From an uncultured Collinsella sp. (GTDB taxonomy: Bacteria; Actinomycetota; Coriobacteriia; Coriobacteriales; Coriobacteriaceae), in assembly GCA_902465105.1 (NCBI GenBank), contig CABQLM010000003.1, positions 1 to 64,000 on the forward strand: a DNA stretch of 64,000 nucleotides. The letters are read 5' to 3'. Position 1 is the first letter of the stretch. The number at the start of each line of letters is the position of its first letter. The notes under the pieces are model-generated. The model saw only the letters and a list, made by a program, of their open reading frames with translations. It made no database searches and had not been told where the DNA came from. Both the position numbers and the translations under genes were made by a program. Below, piece by piece: positions 50,271-59,018 of this stretch.

Positions 50271-50315
50271 ACCTGCCAAAAAGGGACAGGTTTATTTTGG
50301 CAGGTTTTATCTGGG
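50271..50315. repeat. Dispersed repeat ACCTGCC...CAGGT family, copy D
   Basis: ACCTGCCAAAAAGGGACAGG then TTTATTTTGGCAGGTTTTATCTGGG. The first and last arms pair. It lies in the 5' leader region of the cyclo-ligase gene. Confidence 0.88.
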
Positions 50316-50406
50316 TAAACGCCCAAACCACCACACAAGCCATCGCAAAGGGGGCAGTTCATGGACACCTTCGTGGGCTTTGACGAAGAGCAGGTGTTCG
50401 CGGCGG

Positions 50407-50547
50407 TTTGTCTCGATCTGTAACAGTAACTCGGCAAAATTGGACCTAGATGTTACAGATTGAGACAAAGGGCCGGCGTCATCCGGAAACGTCTCGATTT
50501 GTAACATCTGGAGCCAATATTGCCGCCTTAGCGTTACAGATCGAGAC
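50407..50547. repeat. Two adjacent TCTCGATCTGTAAC palindromes
   Basis: The first: TTTGTCTCGATCTGTAAC (50407-50424) with GTTACAGATTGAGACAAA (50452-50469). The second: GTCTCGATTTGTAAC (50491-50505) with GTTACAGATCGAGAC (50533-50547). The arms are conserved, the loops are not. Confidence 0.82.
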
Positions 50548-50572
50548 AAACCGGCAGACTGCGGCAAAAGAA

Positions 50573-50611
50573 AAAGGTAGATTTTCAGGCATGTCCCAAA
50601 AATCTACCTTT
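50573..50611 (-). terminator. Intrinsic terminator of the M16C peptidase gene
   Basis: Read on the minus strand: AGGTAGATTTT, loop, AAAATCTACCT, then TTTTCTTTT. Confidence 0.82.
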
Positions 50612-50618
50612 GTTGTGG

Positions 50619-53600
50619 CTAGCCCAGCAGGTCGATGACGTTAAAGCCGACGTTGCTCTTGGCGATGACGTCTCGGCCGCCAAAGACACAGGTCGGCGAT
50701 TCGGCCGCAATGCGCGCCACGTCGGCGCCGAGCGAGCGAAGCTCACCGGGTGTGGCCGCGAGCATCTGGGCGCGACGCTCCTCGCGCGCATGCGGATCGA
50801 GCCCAGCCAGGTAGGTCGTATTGCGGCGCTTGGTGAGCGCGTACGGCTTCACGGGCGCGTCCATGCCGCTCACGCAACTCACGATAAAGCCCTCAAAGGC
50901 GGCCTCGTCGGGCTCAAAGCTGCCGAGCCATTCGCCTGCGCGCGCCATGCGCTCAATCGAGGGATCGATTGCCGGGTCGCGGTAGGTGTAGAACGCCGTC
51001 TGACGCTCGCCGGCCGCGCGGAATCCGCAACCGTACGCACCGCCCTTCACGCGGATCTCGTTCCACAGGTAGTCGTAGGAGAGCGCGTTGGCAGCCACGG
51101 CCCAAGCGCCCGTCACGTTAAGCCCCAAGCGACGCGGGTCGCACGCGCTTGCCGCAAAGCAGATGTCGCTGGGGATCACGAAAGCCTCGTGGCGGTCGCG
51201 TGGCGTCGGCACCACGAGCGCGTCGCGGCCGGCATCGGCGCCGTCGCCAGCGTCCAACCCCAGGTCGCCCGCGACATTCCAGTATGCGTTAAAGTCCTCA
51301 TCGCTGCCGGTAAAGCTCGCCAGGCAGCCGTCGGCCACAAAGATGCGGCCTGCCAGCTCGGCAAGCTTGGCGCGCAGGTCATCCAGGCGCTCGTCAAAGT
51401 GGTCGAGCAGATCGCGCAGGAACAGGTAGAAGTCCACGCCCGAAAGCTGCTCGCGCACCACGGCCGAAGGCGAACTGTAGCTCATAGCGCGACCGAGCGC
51501 CGCCGAGTGTCCGTTGTTGATAAAGCCCTGCTCAAGCCCAATGCGAATCTGCGTGAGCACGTCGCGCACGCGGTCGGCGTCGGCATCGAGCAAAAGCGTG
51601 CTCGACCACACCTCGCGCGGCAGGCTTGCCAGCGCATCGATCTTCTCGGACAGGGCGCCGGCGCTCACCAGCAGGTAGGGGCGCACACCGTCCACGTCGG
51701 GCTGGGTCATGACCTCGGTCGTAAAGCTCAAAAAGCCAAGCTTGCCGGCGAGCAAGTTGTCGAGCTCCTCGGCCGAGTGCTCGCTCGTGGGCAGCTGTTT
51801 GAGCAGGCGGCAGAGCAGCGTCACATAGGGCAGGTCCTCAAACGCGACGCAGCTCAGGTCGAAATACTGCATGGCGTAGGTCAAACGGTTGGTGGGGATG
51901 CCGTGCCGCAGGCAGGGGATGGGCGCGGTCGTGTCTACGACCAGCGGCGGCTCGGGGCGCGCCTCGCCAATGTCGGACACGCGCAGGCGCGGTAGTGTGG
52001 CCTTGGCCTCGGGTGTGTCTTCGGCCTCCTGTGCGGCACGCAGCGCGGCCGTGCGCTCGACCACGTCGGCCAGCTCGGCATCGGTCATGGCGTCGCGCTT
52101 GGCTGCCAGCTCGGCGGCTTCGGCGCCCTCCGAACCCTCGGCGGCATCCACCGGTACCAGCTCGACTAGCGCCATGTGGTCGTTTTCCAGCACTAGCTCG
52201 CGCAGCAGGTCCTCAAAATAGCTGCCGTCCAGCTCGCCGCGCAGTTCCTCGTACACCGGACCGTACTTGAGCGCCAGCGTTGCAGCATCGTCATCGTAGA
52301 GCCAGGTGCTCAGCGCGTCGCACGCAATGGCCACGCCGTCAGCGATACCGTAGTCGCGCTGGCGCAGGTCGTATTCGTTGCTACTGATGATAGCTTCCAG
52401 GCGCTCGCGCGGAACGCCGTGCTCGCACAGGTCGCGGCAGGCGTCCTGGAACACGCGACGCAGCTCGCGCGCCACGCCGGGCTGCGCGTTTTGCAGCATG
52501 ATGAGCTCGTAGGGCTGCAGGCTCTCGGCCGCGGTATAGCTCACCACGTTGCCGCCCAGGCCGGCGGCCAGAATGGCCTTCTTAACTGGCGCCTCGTTAG
52601 AACCCAGCAGTGCCTCGAACAGGATATCCGCCGCGATCGTACGCTTGCGGTCGAGCGCGCTGCCCAGCACAAGGCCCAGGCCCACCAAGGCGTTCTCGGG
52701 CGTGGTGGACATCTCGATGCGTTTGTACTCGCAGGTCACGGGTGCCTGCACGACCAGTGGATTGGGCGCCAGCATGGACGGGTCCTCGCCGGCGGTAACG
52801 GCTGCGTCCATGCGGCAGCTCGCGGCACTCGGCTGCGACAGATGGCGCTCGTCCAAAAAGGCCAACGCGCGGTCCACGTCCAGGTCGCCGTAGAGCGTGA
52901 TGTAGGAGTTGGAAGGATTGTAGTGGCGCGCGTGCGTGTCCAGGAACTGCTCGTAGGTGAGCGTGGGAATCGCGCGCGGATCGCCGCCACTTTCGTGCGC
53001 ATAGGCGGTGTCGGGATAGAGCGCGGCGTTGACGGCGTCGTCCAGCACGCTCATGGGGTCGGACAGCGCACCCTTCATCTCGTTGAACACCACGCCGTTA
53101 TAGCGTAGCGTGCCCTCGCGCAGGCTTGCGGAGCTGCCGTCGCCCTCGCCCTCGGCGCCCTCCGGCAGGTCCAACTCGTAGTGCCAGCCCTCCTGCTCAA
53201 AAATGGTGGGTTTGGTATAGATGGCCGGGTTGAACACCGCGTCCAGGTACACGTCCATCAGGTTGTACAGATCTTGCTCGTTGGTGGTGGCAACGGGGTA
53301 GATGGTCTTGTCGGGGTAGGTCATGGCGTTGAGGAACGTCTGCATGGAGCTCTTGATCAGGTCGACAAACGGCTCCTTGACGGGAAACTTGGCCGATCCG
53401 CACAGCACCGAGTGCTCAAGAATATGGAACACGCCGGTGGAGTCGGCCGGCGGCGTCTTAAAGCCAATGGCAAAGGCTTTGTTTTCGTCGTCGCACGCCA
53501 GGTACAGCAGGCGAGCGCCCGAGGCGGTGTGGCGCAGCACGTAGGCGTCCGAGTCGAGCTCGGGCACAGTCTCGCAACGCTCGACGGCAAAGCCGTGGCA

Positions 53601-53663
53601 GGTGGTGCCGGGTGCCAGCAGCGCGGCGGCTGCGGCGCGCGGGTCGGTTGAGGTGGTGGGCAT
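50619..53663 (-). CDS. M16C-family zinc metalloprotease (presequence protease/insulinase-like)
   Basis: The 1,014-residue product has the inverted zinc motif HILEH (His80, Glu83, His84) in FHILEHSVLCGS, followed by KEPFVDLIKSSMQTFLNAMTYPD, typical of M16C peptidases such as PreP and Cym1. A middle helical M16C-associated domain and a second, catalytically inactive M16 half follow. Such enzymes degrade short unstructured peptides in the cytoplasm or at the cell surface; no signal peptide is seen. The start at 53663 follows AAAGGAG; the frame runs further upstream to 53870 but through the palindromic repeat, so that start is rejected. Confidence 0.94.
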   Translation of the reverse strand: MPTTSTDPRAAAAALLAPGTTCHGFAVERCETVPELDSDAYVLRHTASGARLLYLACDDENKAFAIGFKTPPADSTGVFHILEHSVLCGSAKFPVKEPFVDLIKSSMQTFLNAMTYPDKTIYPVATTNEQDLYNLMDVYLDAVFNPAIYTKPTIFEQEGWHYELDLPEGAEGEGDGSSASLREGTLRYNGVVFNEMKGALSDPMSVLDDAVNAALYPDTAYAHESGGDPRAIPTLTYEQFLDTHARHYNPSNSYITLYGDLDVDRALAFLDERHLSQPSAASCRMDAAVTAGEDPSMLAPNPLVVQAPVTCEYKRIEMSTTPENALVGLGLVLGSALDRKRTIAADILFEALLGSNEAPVKKAILAAGLGGNVVSYTAAESLQPYELIMLQNAQPGVARELRRVFQDACRDLCEHGVPRERLEAIISSNEYDLRQRDYGIADGVAIACDALSTWLYDDDAATLALKYGPVYEELRGELDGSYFEDLLRELVLENDHMALVELVPVDAAEGSEGAEAAELAAKRDAMTDAELADVVERTAALRAAQEAEDTPEAKATLPRLRVSDIGEARPEPPLVVDTTAPIPCLRHGIPTNRLTYAMQYFDLSCVAFEDLPYVTLLCRLLKQLPTSEHSAEELDNLLAGKLGFLSFTTEVMTQPDVDGVRPYLLVSAGALSEKIDALASLPREVWSSTLLLDADADRVRDVLTQIRIGLEQGFINNGHSAALGRAMSYSSPSAVVREQLSGVDFYLFLRDLLDHFDERLDDLRAKLAELAGRIFVADGCLASFTGSDEDFNAYWNVAGDLGLDAGDGADAGRDALVVPTPRDRHEAFVIPSDICFAASACDPRRLGLNVTGAWAVAANALSYDYLWNEIRVKGGAYGCGFRAAGERQTAFYTYRDPAIDPSIERMARAGEWLGSFEPDEAAFEGFIVSCVSGMDAPVKPYALTKRRNTTYLAGLDPHAREERRAQMLAATPGELRSLGADVARIAAESPTCVFGGRDVIAKSNVGFNVIDLLG

Positions 53664-53804
53664 ATGCAGTCTCCTTTGACGCCCCAGCGGGGGCGAATCG
53701 AGTCGAATCCCCGAGAGTATACCCATATGGGGCCGCGGCTCTGCGACGAACTGAAGACGATGCCAGCGGATTGGACAAAGGCCCCGCGCGTTCACCGCAC
53801 GAGC

Positions 53805-53932
53805 GTGGAAACTTGGACGCCTATCGAATGAGAGTGGATTTTCGGACGGAATCAGCCTCAAAACGCCCAAAAACCGTCCAAATATCCACCCTCATTTCCC
53901 GACCGTCCAAAATCCACGCTCATCCGCCGCCC
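53805..53932. repeat. Palindromic repeat of the ATCCACGCTC type
   Basis: AATGAGAGTGGATTTTCGGA (53827) pairs with a variant ending ATCCACCCTCATT, followed by a further GTCCAAAATCCACGCTCAT. Related to 3605-3779 and 43104-43205. Confidence 0.65.
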
Positions 53933-53934
53933 GC

Positions 53935-54175
53935 ACATCTCTCATATCTCATTCGTCTCTAATACGAGAGATAACAGAAAGATGAGAGATAAATATGAGA
54001 GATAACAATGCTGCAAAGAGACAGACAACCATGGTATTGTCTCAATATAGATTGTTTTACCAGCGAAAACATGTTTAAATGAAACAGATGACAGACATCT
54101 TATCTTTCATCTCTCACTCCTCTCTAATATGAGAGATAACAGAAAGATGAGAGATAATTACGAGAGATAACTGAG
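53935..54175 (+). promoter_or_regulatory. Doubled three-site GAGAGATAA operator array
   Basis: GAGAGATAA occurs at 53966, 53984 and 53997, and again at 54131, 54149 and 54162: the same 18- and 13-bp steps in each cluster, clusters 165 bp apart. Each cluster begins TCTCTAATA and contains CAGAAAGATGAGAGATAA. Imperfect inverse copies (TTATCTTTC at 54100, ATCTCTCA) lie near. The second cluster ends 62 bp before the ATG at 54233. The layout is that of a repressor or activator array. Confidence 0.7.
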
Positions 54176-54232
54176 AGACGAAGGAAATCTATTCGCGGCA
54201 TTCTTCGCAGAACCGAGCGAAAGGACGTGCAG

Positions 54233-55699
54233 ATGAACGAAAACGAACTGACCGGTCTGCTCGAGTCTTTAAGGCGCATGGGCTCGGACGATCTTAACGT
54301 TGAGGTTAAGGAGAGCGCCACGACGCTTTCCCGCGACGTATGGGAAACGGTCAGCGCTTTCGCAAACACCGCCGGCGGCATCATCGTACTCGGAGTGAGC
54401 GAGCGCGCGGGTTTTGTCCCAGTTGCAAACTTTGAGACCGAGAAAGTGCTCAACCAATTCGTGGCGGGCATGGGCGATGCTGGCGGTCGCGGAAAGCTGG
54501 CCAATCCGCCCAAATACACCATTGAGCGCGTGGAGCTCCAGGGCACCGTGGTTCTAGTCATCGCGATTGAGGAGCTTGACCCGTCGAGCAAGCCTTGCTA
54601 TGTCATGGAGCGGGGCGCTCAAGGTGGCAGCTACAAACGCATCGATGACAAAGATGTCCCGCTTTCGTCGACCGAGGTTTTGGCACTGTCGTCATATGAA
54701 CGGACGAGTCCTAGCGATCGCGATGCGGTGCCCGGCACGAGTGTGGGCGATCTCGACGAGTCGCTGGTCGACCGCACGATAGAGCGTGCCTATTCGTTGA
54801 CGCCTCGAGCGATGCGCGGTGCGGCGGATAAGAAGACAAAGATGGAGCGCCTAAATTTCCTTGATTCCCAGGGCAATGTTACCAAGGCTGGACTCCTAGT
54901 TGCGGGCACCTACCCTCAGCAGTTTTACCCCAAGCTCTTTATCGACATGGCTGTCTATGCGGGAACTCAGAAGGGCACGGCGGGGCCACTAAGGTTTATG
55001 GACCGCACAGTCTGCGAGGGCACCCTAGGCGAGATGATTTCGGATGCCGTCGCAGCTGTTGCCAAAAACCTGCGTCGCATCTCGACCGTCCAAGGCGTCT
55101 CGCGTGTCGACTCGCTGGAGATTCCCGAGGAGGTTCTGCGCGAGGCAATCGCCAACGCCGTAATCCATCGAGAATACGGGGATCGGTTCTGTGGACAATC
55201 GATTGCCGTCGACGTCTTTGACGATCGTGTCGAGGTGACGAATCCTGGCGGCCTTTACGGGGGAAAGACTCGCGAGAACTTGTTTGACGGCAGCTCCCGA
55301 TGCCGTAACGCGACGCTCGTGAAACTCATGTCGATTGTCCCGCTGCCGGATGGCGCAGGTTCGCCGGCTGAGGGCAATGGCTCGGGCATCCCGATGATGA
55401 TCGATGCCATGCGCGCGCATGGTCTGGCCGAGCCCCTGTTCTGCCCGGGGTTCGATCGGTTCAAGGTCGTACTTTACCGTTCAAAGATCGAGCCGGTCGA
55501 TCATGGCGGGGGCTTAATTGTGACGGCACTCAAACACTACGGCGAGCTGGGGACGCGTGAGCTGGCAGAACGCACGGGGCTTACAATTTCCCAGGTTAGG
55601 TCGCGCGTCAACGCGCTCATTGCTCAAGGCGAGCTTGAGCCCACGGCGCCGGCGACGAGCCGCAACCGCAAGTATCGACTGTCAGAGCGCGTGGAATAA
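54233..55699 (+). CDS. AlbA_2/Schlafen-type ATP-binding protein with C-terminal winged helix
   Basis: The 488-residue product has an N-terminal AlbA_2 (divergent AAA_4) domain with NVEVKESATTLSRDVWETVSA, FANTAGGIIVLGV and YVMERGAQGGSYKR, a middle region with REAIANAVIHREY and a GHKL-like DRVEVTNPGGL, and a C-terminal winged helix (LGTRELAERTGLTISQVRSRVNAL). Proteins of this kind (COG2865) are called transcriptional regulators, and some act in defence systems. CGAAAGGACG lies before the ATG at 54233. The unusual operator array directly upstream suggests self-regulation. No partner nuclease overlaps it, but an HNH gene lies 800 bp downstream. Confidence 0.85.
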   Translation: MNENELTGLLESLRRMGSDDLNVEVKESATTLSRDVWETVSAFANTAGGIIVLGVSERAGFVPVANFETEKVLNQFVAGMGDAGGRGKLANPPKYTIERVELQGTVVLVIAIEELDPSSKPCYVMERGAQGGSYKRIDDKDVPLSSTEVLALSSYERTSPSDRDAVPGTSVGDLDESLVDRTIERAYSLTPRAMRGAADKKTKMERLNFLDSQGNVTKAGLLVAGTYPQQFYPKLFIDMAVYAGTQKGTAGPLRFMDRTVCEGTLGEMISDAVAAVAKNLRRISTVQGVSRVDSLEIPEEVLREAIANAVIHREYGDRFCGQSIAVDVFDDRVEVTNPGGLYGGKTRENLFDGSSRCRNATLVKLMSIVPLPDGAGSPAEGNGSGIPMMIDAMRAHGLAEPLFCPGFDRFKVVLYRSKIEPVDHGGGLIVTALKHYGELGTRELAERTGLTISQVRSRVNALIAQGELEPTAPATSRNRKYRLSERVE

Positions 55700-55799
55700 A
55701 TGCGTTAGTGGACGAGGCGACCCAATAATCGACCCTCAATTGGCGCCCACTAAGGTAAAGCGGTTGTTGCTCAGTCGACGGTGATGCTGAAGACTCGGC

Positions 55800-56291
55800 T
55801 TACGCCGGCATGGCCCCGAACCCGTCCATCAAGAACAGCCTAAGAACCAGCTTGATGACATATCCCGGTTTGACTTCTGCCGCGTCAAAGACGTGGCGCT
55901 CGGCGAGCTCGCTGCAGTATGCATAGATGTCGCGGATAAGGTCCGCGCCCGAAAGCGTAAACATGTAGCCTGCGTCCGAAAGCGCATTGGGCGCGGCGGG
56001 CAACTTGGCCATGTGGCAGAACGTTTGCAGGTCGGGCGCCATAACATTCTGGTAGTCGAGGTGGCCGTTGGCATCCTGTTCGGCAAGCTCCAATTGGCGC
56101 ACATAATCCAGCGCCGCTGCTAACACAAAGCTCGGCGTAGGTGCATTGACGTCCTGAGTGGTCGCCACGAGCCTGCCCGCCGCCTGCGTGACAAGCCAAG
56201 CGACCTCGCGCTGGCAACGTACGGCCTTGCGCGTAACCGGCTTGATGGACGAAGAAGAAACGCTCCCCTTAGGCGGATTCGAAGCAGCCAT
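55800..56291 (-). CDS. Hypothetical protein, 163 residues
   Basis: I do not recognise this protein. It has a Ser/Lys-rich N-terminus (GSVSSSSIKPVTRKAV) followed by a soluble, mainly helical body with a tryptophan-valine-rich stretch EVAWLVTQAAGRLVATTQ and no membrane segment. A GGGAGGG site precedes the ATG. It converges on the AlbA_2 gene (100 bp between stops; a TTAGTGG/CCCACTAA inverted repeat lies there at about 55706-55752) and diverges from the HNH gene. Confidence 0.65.
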   Translation of the reverse strand: MAASNPPKGSVSSSSIKPVTRKAVRCQREVAWLVTQAAGRLVATTQDVNAPTPSFVLAAALDYVRQLELAEQDANGHLDYQNVMAPDLQTFCHMAKLPAAPNALSDAGYMFTLSGADLIRDIYAYCSELAERHVFDAAEVKPGYVIKLVLRLFLMDGFGAMPA

Positions 56292-56506
56292 AAGACCCTC
56301 CCATGAACGACCCGGTCCAACAAGCCCGGATGAAACACGTGCTACATCAGTATACAGGGGAGTGGGGTAGCGGGGTACGAGCGCGCCAGCGGCAAACCGA
56401 GAGCATCAACGATGTGCCGATCGCGGAATGAGATCTCGTAATAATTGACTCTCGGTCATATTATTGAGGGGCATGACTCGCGTTCGTATGGTTGTAGGTG
56501 CTGGCG

Positions 56507-57589
56507 ATGAACGACATTGACCTTGCTGTTCCGTTGATGGATGGACCAAGCTATGACCGCGCCTGCAGTCTCGTTCCTTCTGAATACGTTGAGGCATGGG
56601 AGTGGTTTCTGGGTGAGGAGCAGCGCGGCGGCGTTTGGACCAGCCTTCCGCACCACACCAAGGAAGATAGCCCTCAGTATCAGTATCGTTTGAGAATTGG
56701 CTCGGACTTCTTTCCCGTAACGCGGGATTCAGGGATCTTCTGGCCGGGCCAGGATCGGGTGAAGCAAGATCCCAATAAGATCTTTGCGCTTTCGGTCCAT
56801 AACTCTAAAAAGAGCTTCTACACCGATGTGCCTCCGCTCTATTTGGACGATGGTACGTGGGTCATTAAGTATTCGGTTCAAGCGCCGGGTACCGTTGGTT
56901 TTCGAGACCAGAATTACAACCGTAAAATGCTCAACTGCATGGAATGTGGCGTTCCAGTCGGAGTCATATTTGCAACCGAGGTGGGCTATAAGGTGCTCGG
57001 CCTTGCGTTTGTTGAGCGGTTCGAGCCCGAAAACGGATGGTTTGTTCTGCACGGTCCTGTTCATAAAGGCGGGCCGGACCCTCGTTTTGCGCCCGACATG
57101 AGTTATCTGAAGCGCACGCCCGTCGATATTGAGTTTGCCGGACAGGGTGCGACCGACGACGAAAAGGTCCGCTATGCGTTAAGGCGCGAGCGATTGGGGC
57201 AACAATGGTTCCGCAAGCAGCTCGTTGCCGCCTATGACGGCCGTTGCGCGGTGTCGGACTGCGGCGTCAGCGAAGCTCTGGAGGCTGCGCATATCGAGAA
57301 TTACTCGGGACCCAAATCGCAGGTTGCCAGCAACGGCATTCTGCTTCGGCGCGACCTTCATTCCCTATTTGATGCTCACCTGATTTCGTTTGAGCCTGTT
57401 TGCGGCGAATATCGGCTGTGCGGATCGTACCTGCTGGATAAGACTGACTACGCTTCCTTTGCGGGTGCGACGCTAAGGCAGCCGAATGAGCGTCAGTGGC
57501 GACCCAATACGGTGTTTCTTGAGGCCCATCGTATTGAGTTCGATCGCTCGGAAAAGAAGCGTGAAAAGGCGGGGCTTCTGCCGTATTAG
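56507..57589 (+). CDS. HNH endonuclease-domain protein
   Basis: The 360-residue product has an N-terminal domain of about 210 residues that I cannot name (features WEWFLGEEQRGGVW, LHGPVHKGGPDPRFAPD) and a C-terminal HNH nuclease fold: YDGRCAVSDCGV, EAAHIENYSG, NGILLRRDLHSLFDAHLIS. This arrangement is common in putative restriction or McrA-like enzymes that read a DNA mark with the N-terminal domain, but no methyltransferase is encoded nearby. The ATG at 56507 or GTG at 56498 may be used; neither has a strong ribosome binding site. Upstream DNA (56420-56470) is AT-rich. Confidence 0.82.
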   Translation: MNDIDLAVPLMDGPSYDRACSLVPSEYVEAWEWFLGEEQRGGVWTSLPHHTKEDSPQYQYRLRIGSDFFPVTRDSGIFWPGQDRVKQDPNKIFALSVHNSKKSFYTDVPPLYLDDGTWVIKYSVQAPGTVGFRDQNYNRKMLNCMECGVPVGVIFATEVGYKVLGLAFVERFEPENGWFVLHGPVHKGGPDPRFAPDMSYLKRTPVDIEFAGQGATDDEKVRYALRRERLGQQWFRKQLVAAYDGRCAVSDCGVSEALEAAHIENYSGPKSQVASNGILLRRDLHSLFDAHLISFEPVCGEYRLCGSYLLDKTDYASFAGATLRQPNERQWRPNTVFLEAHRIEFDRSEKKREKAGLLPY

Positions 57590-57711
57590 CGTATTTGGCT
57601 TTGGCATTCTTTGACGATCGTGTTGTTTGATCGGATCGCGTGGCGATGCAATCTCGCGCACGCCCGCCGGTGCATGCTCTTCCTGATTTGTATAGCGAGA
57701 GGGGAGCGTGT

Positions 57712-57996
57712 ATGAGCTGGCGAGGCGATATTGCGATGGGGAAGTACGGAAAACTGCCGTGTGCCCTTATCGACAACAATATGTTTCCGAGCGTAGAGAT
57801 TGATTGCGGGTCGTTTGTCGTCGCCTGCCCTTGCTGCGGCTCGCAAATACCGTGTCTCGACATTCGGTTCATCGATGCGTGTGACAGACTCAGCGACGAA
57901 GTGAGAAAACGGACAGGCGTTCATATGCCGGTGTATCCGGAGAAATGCCCTGTTTGTGGCCTCGATATCGTGTACGACGCCGGCGACGAGGGATAG
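57712..57996 (+). CDS. Small zinc-ribbon protein
   Basis: The 94-residue product has two cysteine pairs, ACPCCGSQ and KCPVCGLD, which would form a zinc ribbon with the intervening helix (DACDRLSDEVRKRTGVH). Function unknown. GAGAGGGGAGC precedes the ATG at 57712. It lies 122 bp after the HNH gene in the same direction and could be co-transcribed with it. Confidence 0.7.
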   Translation: MSWRGDIAMGKYGKLPCALIDNNMFPSVEIDCGSFVVACPCCGSQIPCLDIRFIDACDRLSDEVRKRTGVHMPVYPEKCPVCGLDIVYDAGDEG

Positions 57997-58034
57997 GTGA
58001 TGCGGAGGAGCTGACTGTGAAGGCCTCTCCGTCC

Positions 58035-58721
58035 CTACAAATAAATCCCCTCACCGAATTGCCTGTGGAACTCGGCGTGATGGTCGCGTGCCCAGGTAAA
58101 GAGCGCCTGGTCAAAGTCGGTGCGCGTGGTCGGGACGCCAAAGACGCCGGCAACTTCGACGCGCACAAACTCCAGTGCCGGCAGCTTGTTGATGGCAGTG
58201 AGGGCAAACGGGGACGAGGGCTCCTCGAACAGATAGCGGCTGCCTTGCAGCGCGTCGCAACTGGTGCACGTGTTGCCGAGCGATGGGGCTTTGGAGGCTC
58301 GCGCGCCTACGGGCTTGTAGCCGCAGCGCTTATGAAGGTAGTCGCGGATCTCGCCCGGCACGCAGCCAAGAGCGGGCACGATGGCGAGTGCGTTGGCGTT
58401 GGCCGTGTCGATGGCAATGTGCCCGGCTTCGTTGGGCGCGTGCGCGATGGTGATGCTCTCGTCGTTATCGGTTCGATAGGGAATGCCGAAGGCCGCGACC
58501 GAGGTCTCTTTGTGACACTTCCAGCACTCGCGCTTGCCCAGTACTAGATATATATACGGCGCCGAGGGGTCGGATCGGTCAACGCCGGGCAGCCACTCGG
58601 CAAAGGGCTCGGGGTTGACGCCGCTGGGTACATACCAGATCTTCTTGGTCCGGTCCCATTTGGCGCCCAACGCCTTGGCTTCTTCTTTGTGTGAAAAAGG
58701 GACATCGAGCTCGGTGCGCAT
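58035..58721 (-). CDS. DUF5710-containing protein
   Basis: The 228-residue product begins with a DUF5710 domain (LDVPFSHKEEAKALGAKWD, WYVPSGVNPEPFAEWLP), a small fold common in DNA primase, conjugation and phage proteins. The middle has Cys pairs CWKCHK and CTSCD that may bind zinc. No enzyme motif is seen. AAGGAGCCACC precedes the ATG at 58721; a longer frame to 58757 lacks a site. It converges on the zinc-ribbon gene and diverges from the next gene. Confidence 0.75.
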   Translation of the reverse strand: MRTELDVPFSHKEEAKALGAKWDRTKKIWYVPSGVNPEPFAEWLPGVDRSDPSAPYIYLVLGKRECWKCHKETSVAAFGIPYRTDNDESITIAHAPNEAGHIAIDTANANALAIVPALGCVPGEIRDYLHKRCGYKPVGARASKAPSLGNTCTSCDALQGSRYLFEEPSSPFALTAINKLPALEFVRVEVAGVFGVPTTRTDFDQALFTWARDHHAEFHRQFGEGIYL

Positions 58722-59018
58722 GGTGGCTCCTTGGTGCTGCAGGTGTAAGTGGCTCAAGGATACCGCAGGGTGTGGACGCTGTGGCGTTTTGCCGAGAAAC
58801 CGCGGTGCGGACTGGTTGGTTGCGCCCTGGATAAATTGGCAAGTAGATGGTCGGCTTTTGGCCAGTTGGGCGGCAACCTTGCCAAAAGCTTGACGGATTG
58901 CGGTTTAGGCATCGGCGAATGAACACTTTGGACGCACCTCAGCGAAAAGTCGCCGGTCGTTTACCGAAAACTCAACAGAACCGCCGGCCGCCACCGGCGT
59001 GCGTGCTATCTTCGCGCC

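Noticed and set aside
50610..51995. Plus-strand frame of 461 codons opposite the M16C gene
   Set aside because: Antisense of the peptidase C-terminal half; no start site and no domain.
53664..53870. Upstream extension of the M16C protein
   Set aside because: It would translate a palindromic repeat; a good AAAGGAG site supports 53663.
53935..54175. CRISPR array interpretation of the GAGAGATAA repeats
   Set aside because: Repeats are only 9 bp with 4-9 bp gaps and no spacers of uniform 30-40 bp, and no cas genes are present.
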